Below, one piece after another: positions 19,430 through 27,989 of a stretch of DNA of 64,000 bases. The translations under genes and the position numbers were made by a program. The DNA comes from Massilia rubra (GTDB lineage: Bacteria > Pseudomonadota > Gammaproteobacteria > Burkholderiales > Burkholderiaceae_D), in contig NZ_VUYU01000004.1 of assembly GCF_011682065.1 (NCBI RefSeq), forward strand, positions 1 to 64,000, given 5' to 3'. Numbering within the stretch: position 1 is the stretch's first letter; every line of letters begins with the position of its first letter. The notes beneath the pieces were generated by a model. It did not search any database and had not been told where the DNA came from. It saw nothing but the letters and a program-made list of their open reading frames with translations.

Positions 19430-20527
19430 CTAGCGACGACCTTGCTGCGCAGCAGTCCAGCGCCGCACCAGCTCCAGCACATCGGGCGAGAACGTTTCTT
19501 CGATCTCGGCCACCTCCGCAAACGACCCTGTGGGCGCATGCTGGAAAAAGTGATTGAGGCCCGGCAGGCGCCGCACGCTTGCGGCGGCGTTTGCACGCAA
19601 GGCGTGCGCGAGAGCGGGCGCATTGGTCGATGCAAGCACGACCTGGTCCTTTTCGCCGATCAAGGCGAGCACCGGACAGTGAACCTTGCCCAGCACGACC
19701 TGTGGATCGGTACGAAGAAAAGCGCGCATCCACGGTGTCGACAAGGTGGTCAGTTCAGTGTCGGAAAAGGGACGGCCGTGGTCGCTCCGGGCTTGCACCA
19801 ATAGTTGACGCAGCTTCTCACTTCTTTGCGCGGGATCGGCCGTGTCGACGATGTGCGCGAACAGCGCGTGCTGCAGCGCCAGTTCACGGTCCACCATGGC
19901 CGGTGGCTTGCCCGCCATGGTCACTTTGCTCAAACGATCGAGCAACAGCCGCTCGCCGCTGACACCATTGCCGCCCAACATGACGACGAAGGCAATCGCG
20001 CTATCGTCGCCGGCGGCCATCGCGGCAATCATCGCCCCCTCGCTGTGCCCGATCAAGCCGATGCGTTGCGGCGCGATGTCGCCGCGGCCGCGCAGAAGCG
20101 CGACGGCGGCTTTCAGATCGGAGGCAAAATCGGCGCCGGTTGCGACATTGTAGTTGCCGCCCGATGCGCCGAGGCCACGTTTGTCGGTGCGCAACACGGC
20201 GTAGCCTTGGCGGGTAAAGTAGTCGGCGAGCACCAAATAGAACTTATGTCCGAACAATTCGCCGTCGCGCTCCACTTCTCCAGCGCCGGGCACCAGGATA
20301 ATTGCCGGAAATGGCCCGCTTCCTTGAGGAAGGGAGAGGGTGCCTGCCAATTGGACCGACGCCGCCGCATTGTCGATCAGGACCGTACGTTCCTGGTATG
20401 GCGGAAAAAACGCTGGCAATTGCGGGCGCGCGGGTCGCAGATGCAAGTACGCCGCGCCGACGATCAGGGAAATCAGGATGACGGCGCCGATCAGGCGGAC
20501 GCTGCCTTTCGGCAGATGTGCTTGCAT
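19430..20527 (-). CDS. Membrane-anchored or secreted alpha/beta hydrolase
   Basis: About 365 residues. A hydrophobic segment near the N-terminus (VRLIGAVILISLIVGAAYL) is a signal anchor, followed by an alpha/beta-hydrolase domain. The nucleophile elbow is GHSEGA (family GxSxG), with an earlier oxyanion-side stretch ILVPGAGEVERDG and a late histidine in LPGLNHFF. This is the dienelactone hydrolase/BAAT-like esterase type that often acts in the periplasm. ATG 20527 was chosen because a GGAG lies about 9 bases upstream; the TTG 15 bases further upstream is less likely. It is convergent with the NRPS operon and not obviously part of it. Confidence 0.85.
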   Translation of the reverse strand: MQAHLPKGSVRLIGAVILISLIVGAAYLHLRPARPQLPAFFPPYQERTVLIDNAAASVQLAGTLSLPQGSGPFPAIILVPGAGEVERDGELFGHKFYLVLADYFTRQGYAVLRTDKRGLGASGGNYNVATGADFASDLKAAVALLRGRGDIAPQRIGLIGHSEGAMIAAMAAGDDSAIAFVVMLGGNGVSGERLLLDRLSKVTMAGKPPAMVDRELALQHALFAHIVDTADPAQRSEKLRQLLVQARSDHGRPFSDTELTTLSTPWMRAFLRTDPQVVLGKVHCPVLALIGEKDQVVLASTNAPALAHALRANAAASVRRLPGLNHFFQHAPTGSFAEVAEIEETFSPDVLELVRRWTAAQQGRR

Positions 20528-20778
20528 ACCAGGGGTCTCCAAAACCAGGACGTGCGCGCGCTGGTCCTCAGCGTGAGCAGCTGATTATACGGGAACATTG
20601 AGTGACCAGCGCGTGGCTTGAAGTCCTCTGGTTTGCTCGTGATCGAACCCCTTTTGAGAATGGCGGCGCTGTGACTGGCCTGGAATGGAAGAAGGGATGT
20701 GGCGCCCGCATGACTGGCGGCCGGCCGCCCCAGGCCGATGAATATATGTATCGATGCCTGGGGGCGGGACGGCGGACC

Positions 20779-21207
20779 TCAGCGTCGGGTCAGTACGCCC
20801 GCCAGCTTACTGGCCTTGCCCGACACAAGGCAGTGCAGCGGGTTGCCGGTCTTGGGATCGGATTTGACTTTACCGCTATTTTTTTCCACTGCGGCCAAGG
20901 TGCCGACGCAGTAGTTTGGCCCGGGAATGCCTGCGGTATACGCGGCGAACTTGGTCTTGTCATTGGTGGCGCTGGTGCAGTTGGCGCTCAGGTTGGTAAT
21001 GGTGTCGTCCTGGGACAGTTCGGCGCCTTTCTTGAAAGCGTCGGCCGAACAAGTCCCTCCACGAATGACAAGACCGTCGGCCATGCTTGGACCAGCCGCC
21101 ATCACGCACAGCGCGAATGCCAGCGCCCGCTTGTTGAAAAACGTGTGCGTGCGCGAATTGTCTTCAAAAGAATGTTGAGCTTGAATGTGGTGGTGTTTGG
21201 TATTCAT
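20779..21207 (-). CDS. Small secreted protein of unknown function
   Basis: 142 residues. A His-rich N-terminus precedes an apparent signal peptide (RALAFALCVMAAGPSMA, cleavage after SMA near residue 44). The mature part has four cysteines (in GGTCSAD, SANCTSA, GPNYCVG, LHCLVSG), suggesting two disulfides in the periplasm or outside. The N-region is unusually long for a signal peptide, so a later start is possible, but the GAGGAA ribosome site sits just upstream of ATG 21207. I do not recognise the family. The flanking gaps (20543-20778 and 21208-21349) show no gene. Confidence 0.65.
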   Translation of the reverse strand: MNTKHHHIQAQHSFEDNSRTHTFFNKRALAFALCVMAAGPSMADGLVIRGGTCSADAFKKGAELSQDDTITNLSANCTSATNDKTKFAAYTAGIPGPNYCVGTLAAVEKNSGKVKSDPKTGNPLHCLVSGKASKLAGVLTRR

Positions 21208-21349
21208 GATATTCCTCTATGTGATCAGAATGCTCCGTGAAAGCGGAGGCGGGCGGCCCAGTGTCGTATTCATGTGACGGTAGTTCTCTTGCAATAAAAC
21301 GATCAGCATCCTTGCGTTACAGCGTGCATTTACGCTAAGTAAGTGCGCA

Positions 21350-21979
21350 TCAGGTAAGGTTCCATTGGCGCATGATCGCGATCAGCTTGGGACCATACTC
21401 GGGGTCCGTCGCATAGCCCAGTTGATGCAAGCCCTCAGCCCAGACATGCGGGTCGCTTGAATTGAACAGCGTGTGGTAGCGCGGGTTGGCGGTCAAGAAC
21501 GTCGCGTGCGCATCGAGCGACTGCTGAAAGCTGTCGTAGGCCGCGAAGTTGCATTCCTTGCGTTCGGAAATGCCTTTGACTACTTCGTGCGTCCAGATCG
21601 TCACGTACCGCTGCTGCGGATGCGACTTGATGCCGAACAGGTTGTAGCTGTAGATCCCGCTGTTGATGTCGGTCGGCACGCTGCGTCCGTAGCTCGTTTC
21701 GAGGATGGCTTGCGCCGTCGTGAGCGCAGCCGGGACGCGGGTCGTGGCTTGACTGGCGCGGGCGTCCGCATAGGTTGCCGTGACAAACGAGATTTTCAAG
21801 GCGTGCTCGGTGGCCGGACCACACACGCCATCTGGCGCGACACCCAACAGCGATTGGAGTTGCGTTACTTTGGCGCCGCGGCTGCCTGGCTGCAAACCGG
21901 CAGCCAGGCGTCCAATGGTCGACCAGCATGGCGTTGCGCCGGGGTCGGGCGCCACAGGGGTGTTTGCGTTATTGATCAT
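21350..21979 (-). CDS. Peptidoglycan-binding plus glucosaminidase-type hydrolase
   Basis: 209 residues. Residues ~20-60 resemble a peptidoglycan-binding helical domain (GSRGAKVTQLQSLLG followed by DGVCGPATEHAL). The rest is a glucosaminidase/FlgJ-type lysozyme domain: AQAILETSYGRS carries the presumed catalytic glutamate, followed by YNLFGIKSH and FAAYDSFQQSLDAHATFL. It cleaves glycan strands of peptidoglycan. ATG 21979 is preceded by AAGGAG, so the longer in-frame start at 22063 is rejected. No signal peptide is evident, which is unusual for a wall hydrolase unless it is exported by another route or delivered as an effector. It leads into a run of minus-strand genes for a lipoprotein and small membrane proteins. 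Confidence 0.85.
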   Translation of the reverse strand: MINNANTPVAPDPGATPCWSTIGRLAAGLQPGSRGAKVTQLQSLLGVAPDGVCGPATEHALKISFVTATYADARASQATTRVPAALTTAQAILETSYGRSVPTDINSGIYSYNLFGIKSHPQQRYVTIWTHEVVKGISERKECNFAAYDSFQQSLDAHATFLTANPRYHTLFNSSDPHVWAEGLHQLGYATDPEYGPKLIAIMRQWNLT

Positions 21980-22063
21980 GGAAGGCTCCTTGCGAATCGA
22001 AAAGTACGCCGCTGCCGCTGGCGCGTTGTAAGAACGAGGACGGCGCAGGCGCGTCGGGGTCAA

Positions 22064-22369
22064 CTACAATATCGCCGCCAGTGATGGAACCAGCTTGGCG
22101 ATCGCCATCGCGGACTGCCCCAAGGAGCTAATCCGCGTACCGAGCTCGGCCTGCTGCATATTGTGTTCGGTGGCTTCCTCGAGGAGGCGAACCAGGTCGG
22201 CATGGGCGGCCGTCCCGCCACCGTCGGGAATGGCATCGGCAATGTCGTCCAGGGACAGGGATGAGACGTTCTTCAAATGCTTGTCGTTGCCATCGCCATT
22301 CTCGAACGCCGCTTGATCCTGGGCCAAGCTGTCTTCCAGTGCATGCTGGAAATCGTCGTTATCACTCAT
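22064..22369 (-). CDS. Small acidic protein of unknown function
   Basis: 101 residues with an acidic N-terminal half (MSDNDDFQHALEDSL) and a helical, more hydrophobic C-terminal end (SAMAIAKLVPSLAAIL). An AGGAG ribosome site lies just ahead of ATG 22369. It sits 9 bases downstream of the lipoprotein gene, in the same minus-strand operon. No recognised family; its size and position suggest a partner of the neighbouring hydrolase or lipoprotein. Confidence 0.6.
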   Translation of the reverse strand: MSDNDDFQHALEDSLAQDQAAFENGDGNDKHLKNVSSLSLDDIADAIPDGGGTAAHADLVRLLEEATEHNMQQAELGTRISSLGQSAMAIAKLVPSLAAIL

Positions 22370-22378
22370 GCGTTGCTC

Positions 22379-23059
22379 CTAATGTGCCGTGCCAAGTTGC
22401 ATTAACATTTCGAATTGATGGACGATGTTGCTCACGTCGTTTCGTCCGTTGGCTATTTCCTTGTGGGCGTCCTTGTGCAGGGTGTCGATCTTTTCAGACA
22501 CCTCGGCGAGCGACCTGGACGCCTCTTCCTGCCGGGCCGCAGGCACCATGTTCTTCAGCACCTTGTCCTGTTCATTTTTCAGCTTCGCGAGGGACGATAA
22601 ATAGGCGGTGACAGCGGTATTGGCCTGCAGCATATGTTCGTACGACTCGGTGATCCTGGTGGTGACGAGCCTTTGCTGTTCGCGTATCGGCGCCAGATTT
22701 TTCTTGCGAAAATCTTCGATGTTATTTCGGACCGCAATCAAATACACCTTGAGGAAATCAAGGTCGGCCTGGCGATCCTGGTCGACACCCATCGGACTTG
22801 CCGACCGGCCTGTCGCGCTCGCGATTTTCGGGTATTGCTTCCAGGTGGAGTTGAGTTGATGGGGCGCATAGACGTCATCGACGAAACGGTTGGCGTCGGC
22901 CTCGACCCTGGCGTAATACAGCTCGACCAGTTTCAGATGGGCGCGCTGCGTCTGCATCAGGTCTTGTCCCAATACGGTGGACAATTGCGCCGATTGCGTG
23001 GGGACTTCGGCACAGCCGGCGAGCGATAAGCTCAACAGCAGAATCGGCAACAAGTTCAT
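22379..23059 (-). CDS. Putative lipoprotein with coiled-coil region
   Basis: 226 residues. The N-terminus has a lipoprotein signal peptide with lipobox LAGC (Cys near residue 16), so the protein should be lipid-anchored in the envelope. The remainder is highly helical and charged, with heptad-like stretches (AYLSSLAKLKNEQDKVLKNM and KIDTLHKDAHKEIANG). Function unknown. It is the middle gene of a compact minus-strand set with two small membrane proteins upstream and the small acidic protein and glucosaminidase downstream, which suggests one envelope-associated unit. Confidence 0.75.
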   Translation of the reverse strand: MNLLPILLLSLSLAGCAEVPTQSAQLSTVLGQDLMQTQRAHLKLVELYYARVEADANRFVDDVYAPHQLNSTWKQYPKIASATGRSASPMGVDQDRQADLDFLKVYLIAVRNNIEDFRKKNLAPIREQQRLVTTRITESYEHMLQANTAVTAYLSSLAKLKNEQDKVLKNMVPAARQEEASRSLAEVSEKIDTLHKDAHKEIANGRNDVSNIVHQFEMLMQLGTAH

Positions 23060-23082
23060 TTAACTTCCCCTTATCAAAAAGC

Positions 23083-23592
23083 TCAGGAATTCTTGAGGAC
23101 AGTACGTATTCTCTGTATTGCTGCCTGGACTTTGGCCGGATCGCCGCTGGCGTCGCGCAGATCCGGCAAGATGTTCTCGACGGCCGCCCGCGTGTCGGCC
23201 TGTGTCGCCGTCATCTTTGCCTGCGCCTGGTCGCTGCCATCACCGCGTATCGTCGCCAGCATGACTTCGACGATGCGTTGCATGATCGATTCAACGGCTT
23301 CCGCGGCGTAACCTCCCAGGATGGCCAACACGCCTGAAGAGCTGAGCGCAATGCCCGGGACCGCCTCCAGCGCTTGTTTCAATGCCGGGCCCAGGGCCGT
23401 CGCCAGGATCACGCCGCCGATCACCCCCGTAATGAAGCGCGCGATGTAGACCGCGTTATACCTGGGATCGTAGGAACGCTTGACCAGGTAAGGTTGGGTT
23501 TTGACCAGCACATAGAATGCCGCGCCCAATGCCGCGCCGGAAAAAATATGCAATGCCAACAACACCATGCCATCGAAGCCGACGCCGTTCAT
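23083..23592 (-). CDS. Small integral membrane protein
   Basis: 169 residues. Two clear hydrophobic segments lie near the N-terminus (MVLLALHIFSGAALGAAFYVL; FITGVIGGVILATALG), with a third possible one around SSSGVLAILGGYAAEAVESI. A soluble charged tail follows (DPAKVQAAIQRIRTVLKNS). Its start overlaps the stop of the upstream gene (ATGA), so the two are coupled. No family recognised; probably an inner-membrane component of the same envelope operon. Confidence 0.7.
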   Translation of the reverse strand: MNGVGFDGMVLLALHIFSGAALGAAFYVLVKTQPYLVKRSYDPRYNAVYIARFITGVIGGVILATALGPALKQALEAVPGIALSSSGVLAILGGYAAEAVESIMQRIVEVMLATIRGDGSDQAQAKMTATQADTRAAVENILPDLRDASGDPAKVQAAIQRIRTVLKNS

Positions 23593-24173
23593 GGGTGCGC
23601 TCCTTTGGCGTCGCCCTGCGCTGTGTCAGCAATGTTGTCGGTCGTGGCCAGTAAATGCGCGGTTGTCATGAACAGTAGCGCGCAGATGACGGCCACCAGC
23701 GCCGCGCCCTTGACCACCAGCGGTACCCCTCCCATCAGTCGATGCTTGCCAGGCGACGGTTCCGACACCGCCAGCGTGAGCGCGGTGGCCGGGGTGATCA
23801 AGGCCGACAGCTCCTGGTGCACCATCAGCAGCAGCACTTGCGCATTGACCGGTCCGGGCGTCGTCCGGCCGGCATCGGCGCTCCCGGCGTCGGCTGCGCC
23901 GGACCAGGGCGCCACCAGGGCCTGGGCGACGTCGGACACCGGCTCCATGCGCTTGTCTACCAGGATGGAGTCGAGCTTCGCGATATCGTTGACCAGTTGC
24001 TCAACGAGCAGCATGCCGTTCTTGCTGGCGTAGCGCAACATGCGGCGGCAGTCGCATACCAGGTCTGGCGTGGCGACATTGAGCGCGTCCATGTTTGTGG
24101 CCGGGAACGGGTCCGGCAGCGCTTGCGGGAGCGATTTTCCGGTGTCCTGCTGAAGTGCGCTTTCGGTCATCAT
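23589..24173 (-). CDS. Single-pass membrane protein of unknown function
   Basis: 194 residues from ATG 24173, chosen because AAGGA precedes it; an in-frame start at 24227 has no ribosome site. The long N-terminal region is soluble, with a proline-rich start and helices around NGMLLVEQLVNDIAKLD. One transmembrane helix lies near the C-terminus (AALVAVICALLFMTTAHLLA). It is translationally coupled to the membrane protein downstream. No family recognised. Confidence 0.65.
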   Translation of the reverse strand: MMTESALQQDTGKSLPQALPDPFPATNMDALNVATPDLVCDCRRMLRYASKNGMLLVEQLVNDIAKLDSILVDKRMEPVSDVAQALVAPWSGAADAGSADAGRTTPGPVNAQVLLLMVHQELSALITPATALTLAVSEPSPGKHRLMGGVPLVVKGAALVAVICALLFMTTAHLLATTDNIADTAQGDAKGAHP

Positions 24174-24323
24174 GAGCGATCCTTGGGCAATGGCGGGCGT
24201 GGGTGGCGGCACATGTCGCGCCGCCACTTGAAGTCAGGTTCCACGATAACTTTTTCATTGCGCCGGCATCAGTATCTGAAGGTAACAGTTACGGTAGCGG
24301 CGCCTCTGGCGCAACACGGATGC

Positions 24324-25184
24324 TCAGACCGCTCGCACTTGACGGGCGGAAAAGTAATCCTGCAATTCGCAGCACACGGCCGTGGCTAGTTGTTCCTGTA
24401 AAAGGAGGGTGGCCGAGGCGTGGCGATCAAACTGCCTGGACCAGGTGATACTGCCATTGCACAGGTCGAGCAGGCGAAAACTGGCGCGCATCCGGTCGTT
24501 TTCGAAACGCACGCTGCCTTCTATTCGATAGTGCAGATGCGGACGTGGCGGCGCATGCGCGGCGTGCGTGCCCGGCATGGACTGTACAAACATGTCGTGC
24601 TGGACCACGCTGCTGCCGAATTGCTGGTACATGCGGTCCGACAGTTCTTCGCTCAGCCCGAGAGAAAAATAGCGCGCCGATGCGTCGGTCGTGATCGACT
24701 GCACGGGTCCGATGGCCAGCGTGTAGCATGTTTTTGCCGTCCCGGCGTGGCTCCCGGCGCGCTCGATTGCCGGAGCATAGCTGCCTAGTGGCACCGAAAA
24801 CATCACGTCCGCATGGCTGCCTTCAAGTGCGTAGTACGTGCGCAAGCGGTTGCGCAAGCGACCCACTTGCACCCGCACGATGGGGTCGTCGGCGGGATCG
24901 TAGCGCGCCGGATCGCGGTCGAACACTTCGATCCCGATAATGACTTCCTTGAAGCTCTGCGCCGGGCACGCCATGCGACGCTCGACGAGAAACCGCAGCA
25001 GGCGGCGCATGCGATGGGCCTTGGCGAAGTGTGCGCTGGCCAATAGCCGGCCCAGCGCGGCTTCGATTTCCGCGCCCTCGATGGGGCGCTCCATGACGTC
25101 ACGCACGGTGTCGTCAAGGTTGAACAAGGGCGCGCCGGGCGCCAACCCGGACTTGGTAATGTGCTCGCTGATGATCGCTTCCAT
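24324..25184 (-). CDS. Regulator-like protein with winged-helix-type N-terminal domain and TolB-like C-terminal half
   Basis: 286 residues. The N-terminal ~150 residues contain the block found in many adenylate-cyclase-like and transcriptional-activator-like proteins: MRRLLRFLVE, FKEVIIGIEVFDRDP, DPIVRVQVGRLRNRLRTYY, then VPLGSYAP. The C-terminal half (LAIGPVQSI to the end) resembles the domain that often follows and looks for a partner or nucleotide, but no cyclase catalytic signature is visible. It lies between the membrane-protein operon and the kinase gene, all on the minus strand, so it is probably a local regulator. Family assignment is by motif only. Confidence 0.6.
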   Translation of the reverse strand: MEAIISEHITKSGLAPGAPLFNLDDTVRDVMERPIEGAEIEAALGRLLASAHFAKAHRMRRLLRFLVERRMACPAQSFKEVIIGIEVFDRDPARYDPADDPIVRVQVGRLRNRLRTYYALEGSHADVMFSVPLGSYAPAIERAGSHAGTAKTCYTLAIGPVQSITTDASARYFSLGLSEELSDRMYQQFGSSVVQHDMFVQSMPGTHAAHAPPRPHLHYRIEGSVRFENDRMRASFRLLDLCNGSITWSRQFDRHASATLLLQEQLATAVCCELQDYFSARQVRAV

Positions 25185-25298
25185 GGATGCCTGCTTTCAT
25201 GTTGGGGAAATAGCTGGTTCGGGACGGCGCTTGTCTCGTTGGCAGGACAACAATACCGCGCGGCATCGTTATCAACGACCACGCCCGATATCACCCGA

Positions 25299-26297
25299 TC
25301 ACACCCTATAACGGCATCCCGTGAAGGGACGCGATTGCGTCGGCGCGTCGTCACACTTATCCGCCACCGCTTGTTGCCGCAGGCCTGGCCCGACATCGTG
25401 CATGCCAGCCAGATCGATCAGCAACAATTGCCGCTGTAACTGTGCGGAGTCGCCGATGCGTCGTTGCGCGTTCTTGTGTGTTACCTGTCGCAGCAGTGCG
25501 CCCAGTGGATGCGCGGCAAGTTGCACCGGTATGGGGATCAGCTCATCGCTGACTTGCTGTTCAATAATGTGTCGCATGCTGCGGCCGGACACGATGGCCT
25601 GGCCACTCAGGCATTCGAGCAGCACCAGGCCCCACGCATAGATGTCGACACCCGGGGTCGGGACCGCGCCGCGTAATTGTTCCGGTGCGCTGTAGGCCGG
25701 CGAGCAGGCGGTGCGTGCGCCGGACTGCGAGAAGGGATCGACGGGAAGCCGGACTGCGCTGCCGAAATCAATGATTTTTGCGCGCCGTAATGCCGGCGTG
25801 AGCGGATCAGCCGGCAGCAACATGATATTGTGCGGCTTGATGTCGCAATGGACGATCCCTTGCGCATGCAGATAGACGAGCGCCGCCAGCACCTGGGCCA
25901 TTAACGACACCGCGGAGCGGCCATCCATGCCACCGCGCAGCAACAGGCGCTCGCGCAGCGTCTCGCCGGGCACATAGTCGAAGACGGCGAACACTTGGCC
26001 GTCGGCGGTCTCGCCCCAATCATGCAAGATGGCGAGGTTGGGGTGGCATAGCCCGGCGCCCAGTGTGATTTCGTGGCGCAGGTGCCGGATTTGCTGCAGT
26101 GGCGTGGCGCCATTGCCGGATGGGTAAGCTGGATCGGGCGGGTTGATCAATTTGATGGCCACCGTGTCCAGCGTGTCGAGCCGCAAGGCCTTGAACACGG
26201 CGCCGTAGCCGCCACGGCCGAGCAATGTCACTAACCGGTAGCGATGACGCGCACTGTCGAAAGTGGTGGTTTGCAGGCGGCGCTCGCTTGGGATCAA
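25299..26297 (-). CDS. Hanks-type serine/threonine protein kinase
   Basis: 332 residues with a complete eukaryote-like kinase domain: glycine loop GRGGYGAVF near residue 27, the lysine in VAIKLIN, a catalytic loop reading HCDIKPHNIML (HRD replaced by HCD), DFG in KIIDFGSAV, an activation segment ending SAPEQLRG and VDIYAWGLVLLE. HCD in place of HRD is typical of non-RD kinases, so activation-loop phosphorylation may not be needed. There is no transmembrane or sensor domain after the kinase. The first codon appears to be TTG at 26297 with a weak GGA upstream; no ATG fits before the glycine loop. It is paired with an FHA protein encoded upstream, the usual phosphothreonine reader, so the two likely form a phospho-signalling module. 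Confidence 0.88.
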   Translation of the reverse strand: MIPSERRLQTTTFDSARHRYRLVTLLGRGGYGAVFKALRLDTLDTVAIKLINPPDPAYPSGNGATPLQQIRHLRHEITLGAGLCHPNLAILHDWGETADGQVFAVFDYVPGETLRERLLLRGGMDGRSAVSLMAQVLAALVYLHAQGIVHCDIKPHNIMLLPADPLTPALRRAKIIDFGSAVRLPVDPFSQSGARTACSPAYSAPEQLRGAVPTPGVDIYAWGLVLLECLSGQAIVSGRSMRHIIEQQVSDELIPIPVQLAAHPLGALLRQVTHKNAQRRIGDSAQLQRQLLLIDLAGMHDVGPGLRQQAVADKCDDAPTQSRPFTGCRYRV

Positions 26298-26359
26298 TTT
26301 TTCCGATATCGGTGCCGTTAAATATATTGACTGTACAAGCGCGGACGCCGCCGCTCAAT

Positions 26360-26386
26360 CACGCAGACTGATCGTCAATCAGCGTG
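26360..26386. promoter_or_regulatory. Hairpin-forming inverted repeat between FHA and kinase genes
   Basis: CACG and CTGAT on one arm pair with ATCAG and CGTG on the other around a short loop. It lies downstream of the FHA stop codon and about 60 bases upstream of the kinase start. It could be a weak terminator of the FHA transcript or an operator for the kinase. There is no T-tract. The rest of 26298-26558 has no gene; an AT-rich stretch just upstream of the kinase start (around 26310-26330) may hold its promoter. Confidence 0.35.
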
Positions 26387-26558
26387 GATAACCAGGTGTG
26401 TAAGGCCGATGGCAGCGTGCATGGGGACCTGATGCGGCTGCGGGGGATGGCGCCCGGTGCCGGGCATGGAGCAACAACGCGCATGATGGGGGCGGTGGCC
26501 TCAACCCGGCAGCACTATGCGCACTGGCTCGGCGTGCGCAGCAATGGGGGTGGCGACC

Positions 26559-27551
26559 TCAGCGCGCGGCGCTGGCGTGCGTGGCGGACTGCGCATGCGT
26601 CCTGCTGGGATCGAAGACGGCTTCCAGGCGGGCTCCCACGCGAATCTCGAAAGCGAAATTTCCAAATCGCAATTCGCCACGGCGGCGTTCGATGAAATTG
26701 ACCAGCATCGGATCTCCACCCACGGCGTCGCTGATCTGGTGTCGGGCGCGGTGCAGCTGCATGTTGAGGTGCTTGGTGTCGATGCGCAGCATATCGGCTA
26801 ATTGCCCGGCGCCGAGCCAGCCCTGGCTGTAGCGATCGAAACCGCGCTGCGCGTCGAACACGCGTTGCCGCGCCAGGATCAACAAGGCGTAATGGTGGCT
26901 GCGCTCGCCCAGGTCGGCGAGCGATGGCCCGAGCGCGAGCCGCAACTGAACATGCTCTTCATTCTGGCTGACGGTGAACGTAAACTTGATGACGCCCCCC
27001 CGGGTGTTGCGCAGCACAGCGAGGGGCGCGGTCGCCTCGATCGGCATGCAGGCGAAATAGTGCCAGGTCTGCTGATTGACGCACAAGGTATCGCCATCGT
27101 TGAGCAGATGGCAGCCGTCGGCATCTTCATGCAGCCATTGGCCGTGTTGATCCTGATAGACTGCCGCTTCGGGCGAATGCTGGTCCGGCAATAAATGCAG
27201 CCCCGTCAGTGCGATGGCTGGCTGGGCTGGATCGGACGGCAGCAAGAGCGGGAGCGGCGGATCGAGATCGAGCACGCGCCACTGCCTGGCGGCGCCGGCG
27301 AAGCGAATGGTGTCGCCGGGCGCCAGCACATGCCCGGCGCGCGCGCCGACGGCTTGCCCATTGATGTAAGTGCCGTTGCGGCTGTGGTCGCACAATAGCC
27401 AGTTGCCGCCATCCCAGCGTATCGACGCGTGCACTTGCGACACGTCCGCGCTGTCGACCAAGGTGTCGACCTTGTTTTGATTACGCCCAAATACATGCAA
27501 GGAGCGCAAATGGAGGCACTCCTGGGTGTGTTGTCCTTGTAGTGTAGCCAT
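26559..27551 (-). CDS. FHA-domain protein with C-terminal DNA-binding-like region
   Basis: About 330 residues from ATG 27551. Residues ~15-85 form a forkhead-associated domain that binds phosphothreonine: GRNQNKVDTLV, SQVHASIRW with the conserved Ser/His, and RNGTYINGQAV. The middle (~90-230) has a further beta-rich segment. The C-terminal part (LGAGQLADMLRIDTKHLNMQ, then QISDAVGGD and FEIRVG) resembles a winged-helix or activator-type DNA-binding region. The protein may therefore link kinase output to transcription. A perfect inverted repeat sits 17 bases upstream of the start codon and may be the operator of this gene. A TTG start at 27566 is possible. Confidence 0.8.
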   Translation of the reverse strand: MATLQGQHTQECLHLRSLHVFGRNQNKVDTLVDSADVSQVHASIRWDGGNWLLCDHSRNGTYINGQAVGARAGHVLAPGDTIRFAGAARQWRVLDLDPPLPLLLPSDPAQPAIALTGLHLLPDQHSPEAAVYQDQHGQWLHEDADGCHLLNDGDTLCVNQQTWHYFACMPIEATAPLAVLRNTRGGVIKFTFTVSQNEEHVQLRLALGPSLADLGERSHHYALLILARQRVFDAQRGFDRYSQGWLGAGQLADMLRIDTKHLNMQLHRARHQISDAVGGDPMLVNFIERRRGELRFGNFAFEIRVGARLEAVFDPSRTHAQSATHASAAR

Positions 27552-27567
27552 GCCCGCTTCTGTCAAA

Positions 27568-27596
27568 GCAATTTGACGTCAAGCAAGTCAAATTGC
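27568..27596. promoter_or_regulatory. Perfect 10-bp inverted repeat, candidate operator
   Basis: The arms GCAATTTGAC and GTCAAATTGC are exact reverse complements separated by nine bases. The element lies in the divergent region directly ahead of the FHA gene and is AT-rich in a GC-rich genome. This is the layout expected for a dimeric repressor or activator site overlapping the promoter. Confidence 0.6.
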
Positions 27597-27989
27597 TAAA
27601 TCAAAATACTGCGCAAGTCACTATGCACGCATAGCCGCAGCGCCAGTTCACCGAGCAATCTGCAAAATTCCCCGTCGAAATCGACCGAAGCATTACGCAA
27701 CTTGCAACAACGATTATATCTCCAGGGTGATGATTTGATGTCAAGTATTCATCATTACCCATTGTGCATGCGCGCACGCCAGGCGGACGGTCATGACGAA
27801 GGCCCACGGTCCGCGCCGACGTGCGGCATGTAACATGCGCGGCGTTACCGTAGTGATACTTATTTCTTTTCACTCCACATCGTATCGTCTGTTACGCGCG
27901 GGCCGAAACGCCCGTGCGGCCCAGCGCGGCCGATGTTCGTCGCCGCTCCATACCGCCAGTAATGGTGCTTCAACTACGAGGAGTTTTCC
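27597..27989. other. Divergent intergenic region, FHA gene to Stv-like gene
   Basis: About 390 bases with no convincing gene. The first half is AT-richer than the surroundings and has short imperfect inverted repeats (TGATGA...TCATCA near 27730-27755; GTAAC...GTTAC at 27830-27848). A strong ribosome site (CGAGGAG) lies just before the ATG at 27990. The promoters of both flanking genes should be here, but I cannot call -35/-10 boxes with confidence. Confidence 0.5.

Noticed and set aside
21350-24173. Prophage lysis cassette (lysozyme-like gene with small membrane proteins)
   Set aside because: No other phage genes, integrase or tRNA junction are present, and the glucosaminidase has a peptidoglycan-binding domain typical of cellular hydrolases.
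25299-27551. Type VI secretion regulators PpkA/Fha
   Set aside because: Kinase and FHA fit, but no T6SS core gene (TssB/C, ClpV, VgrG) occurs in the window.
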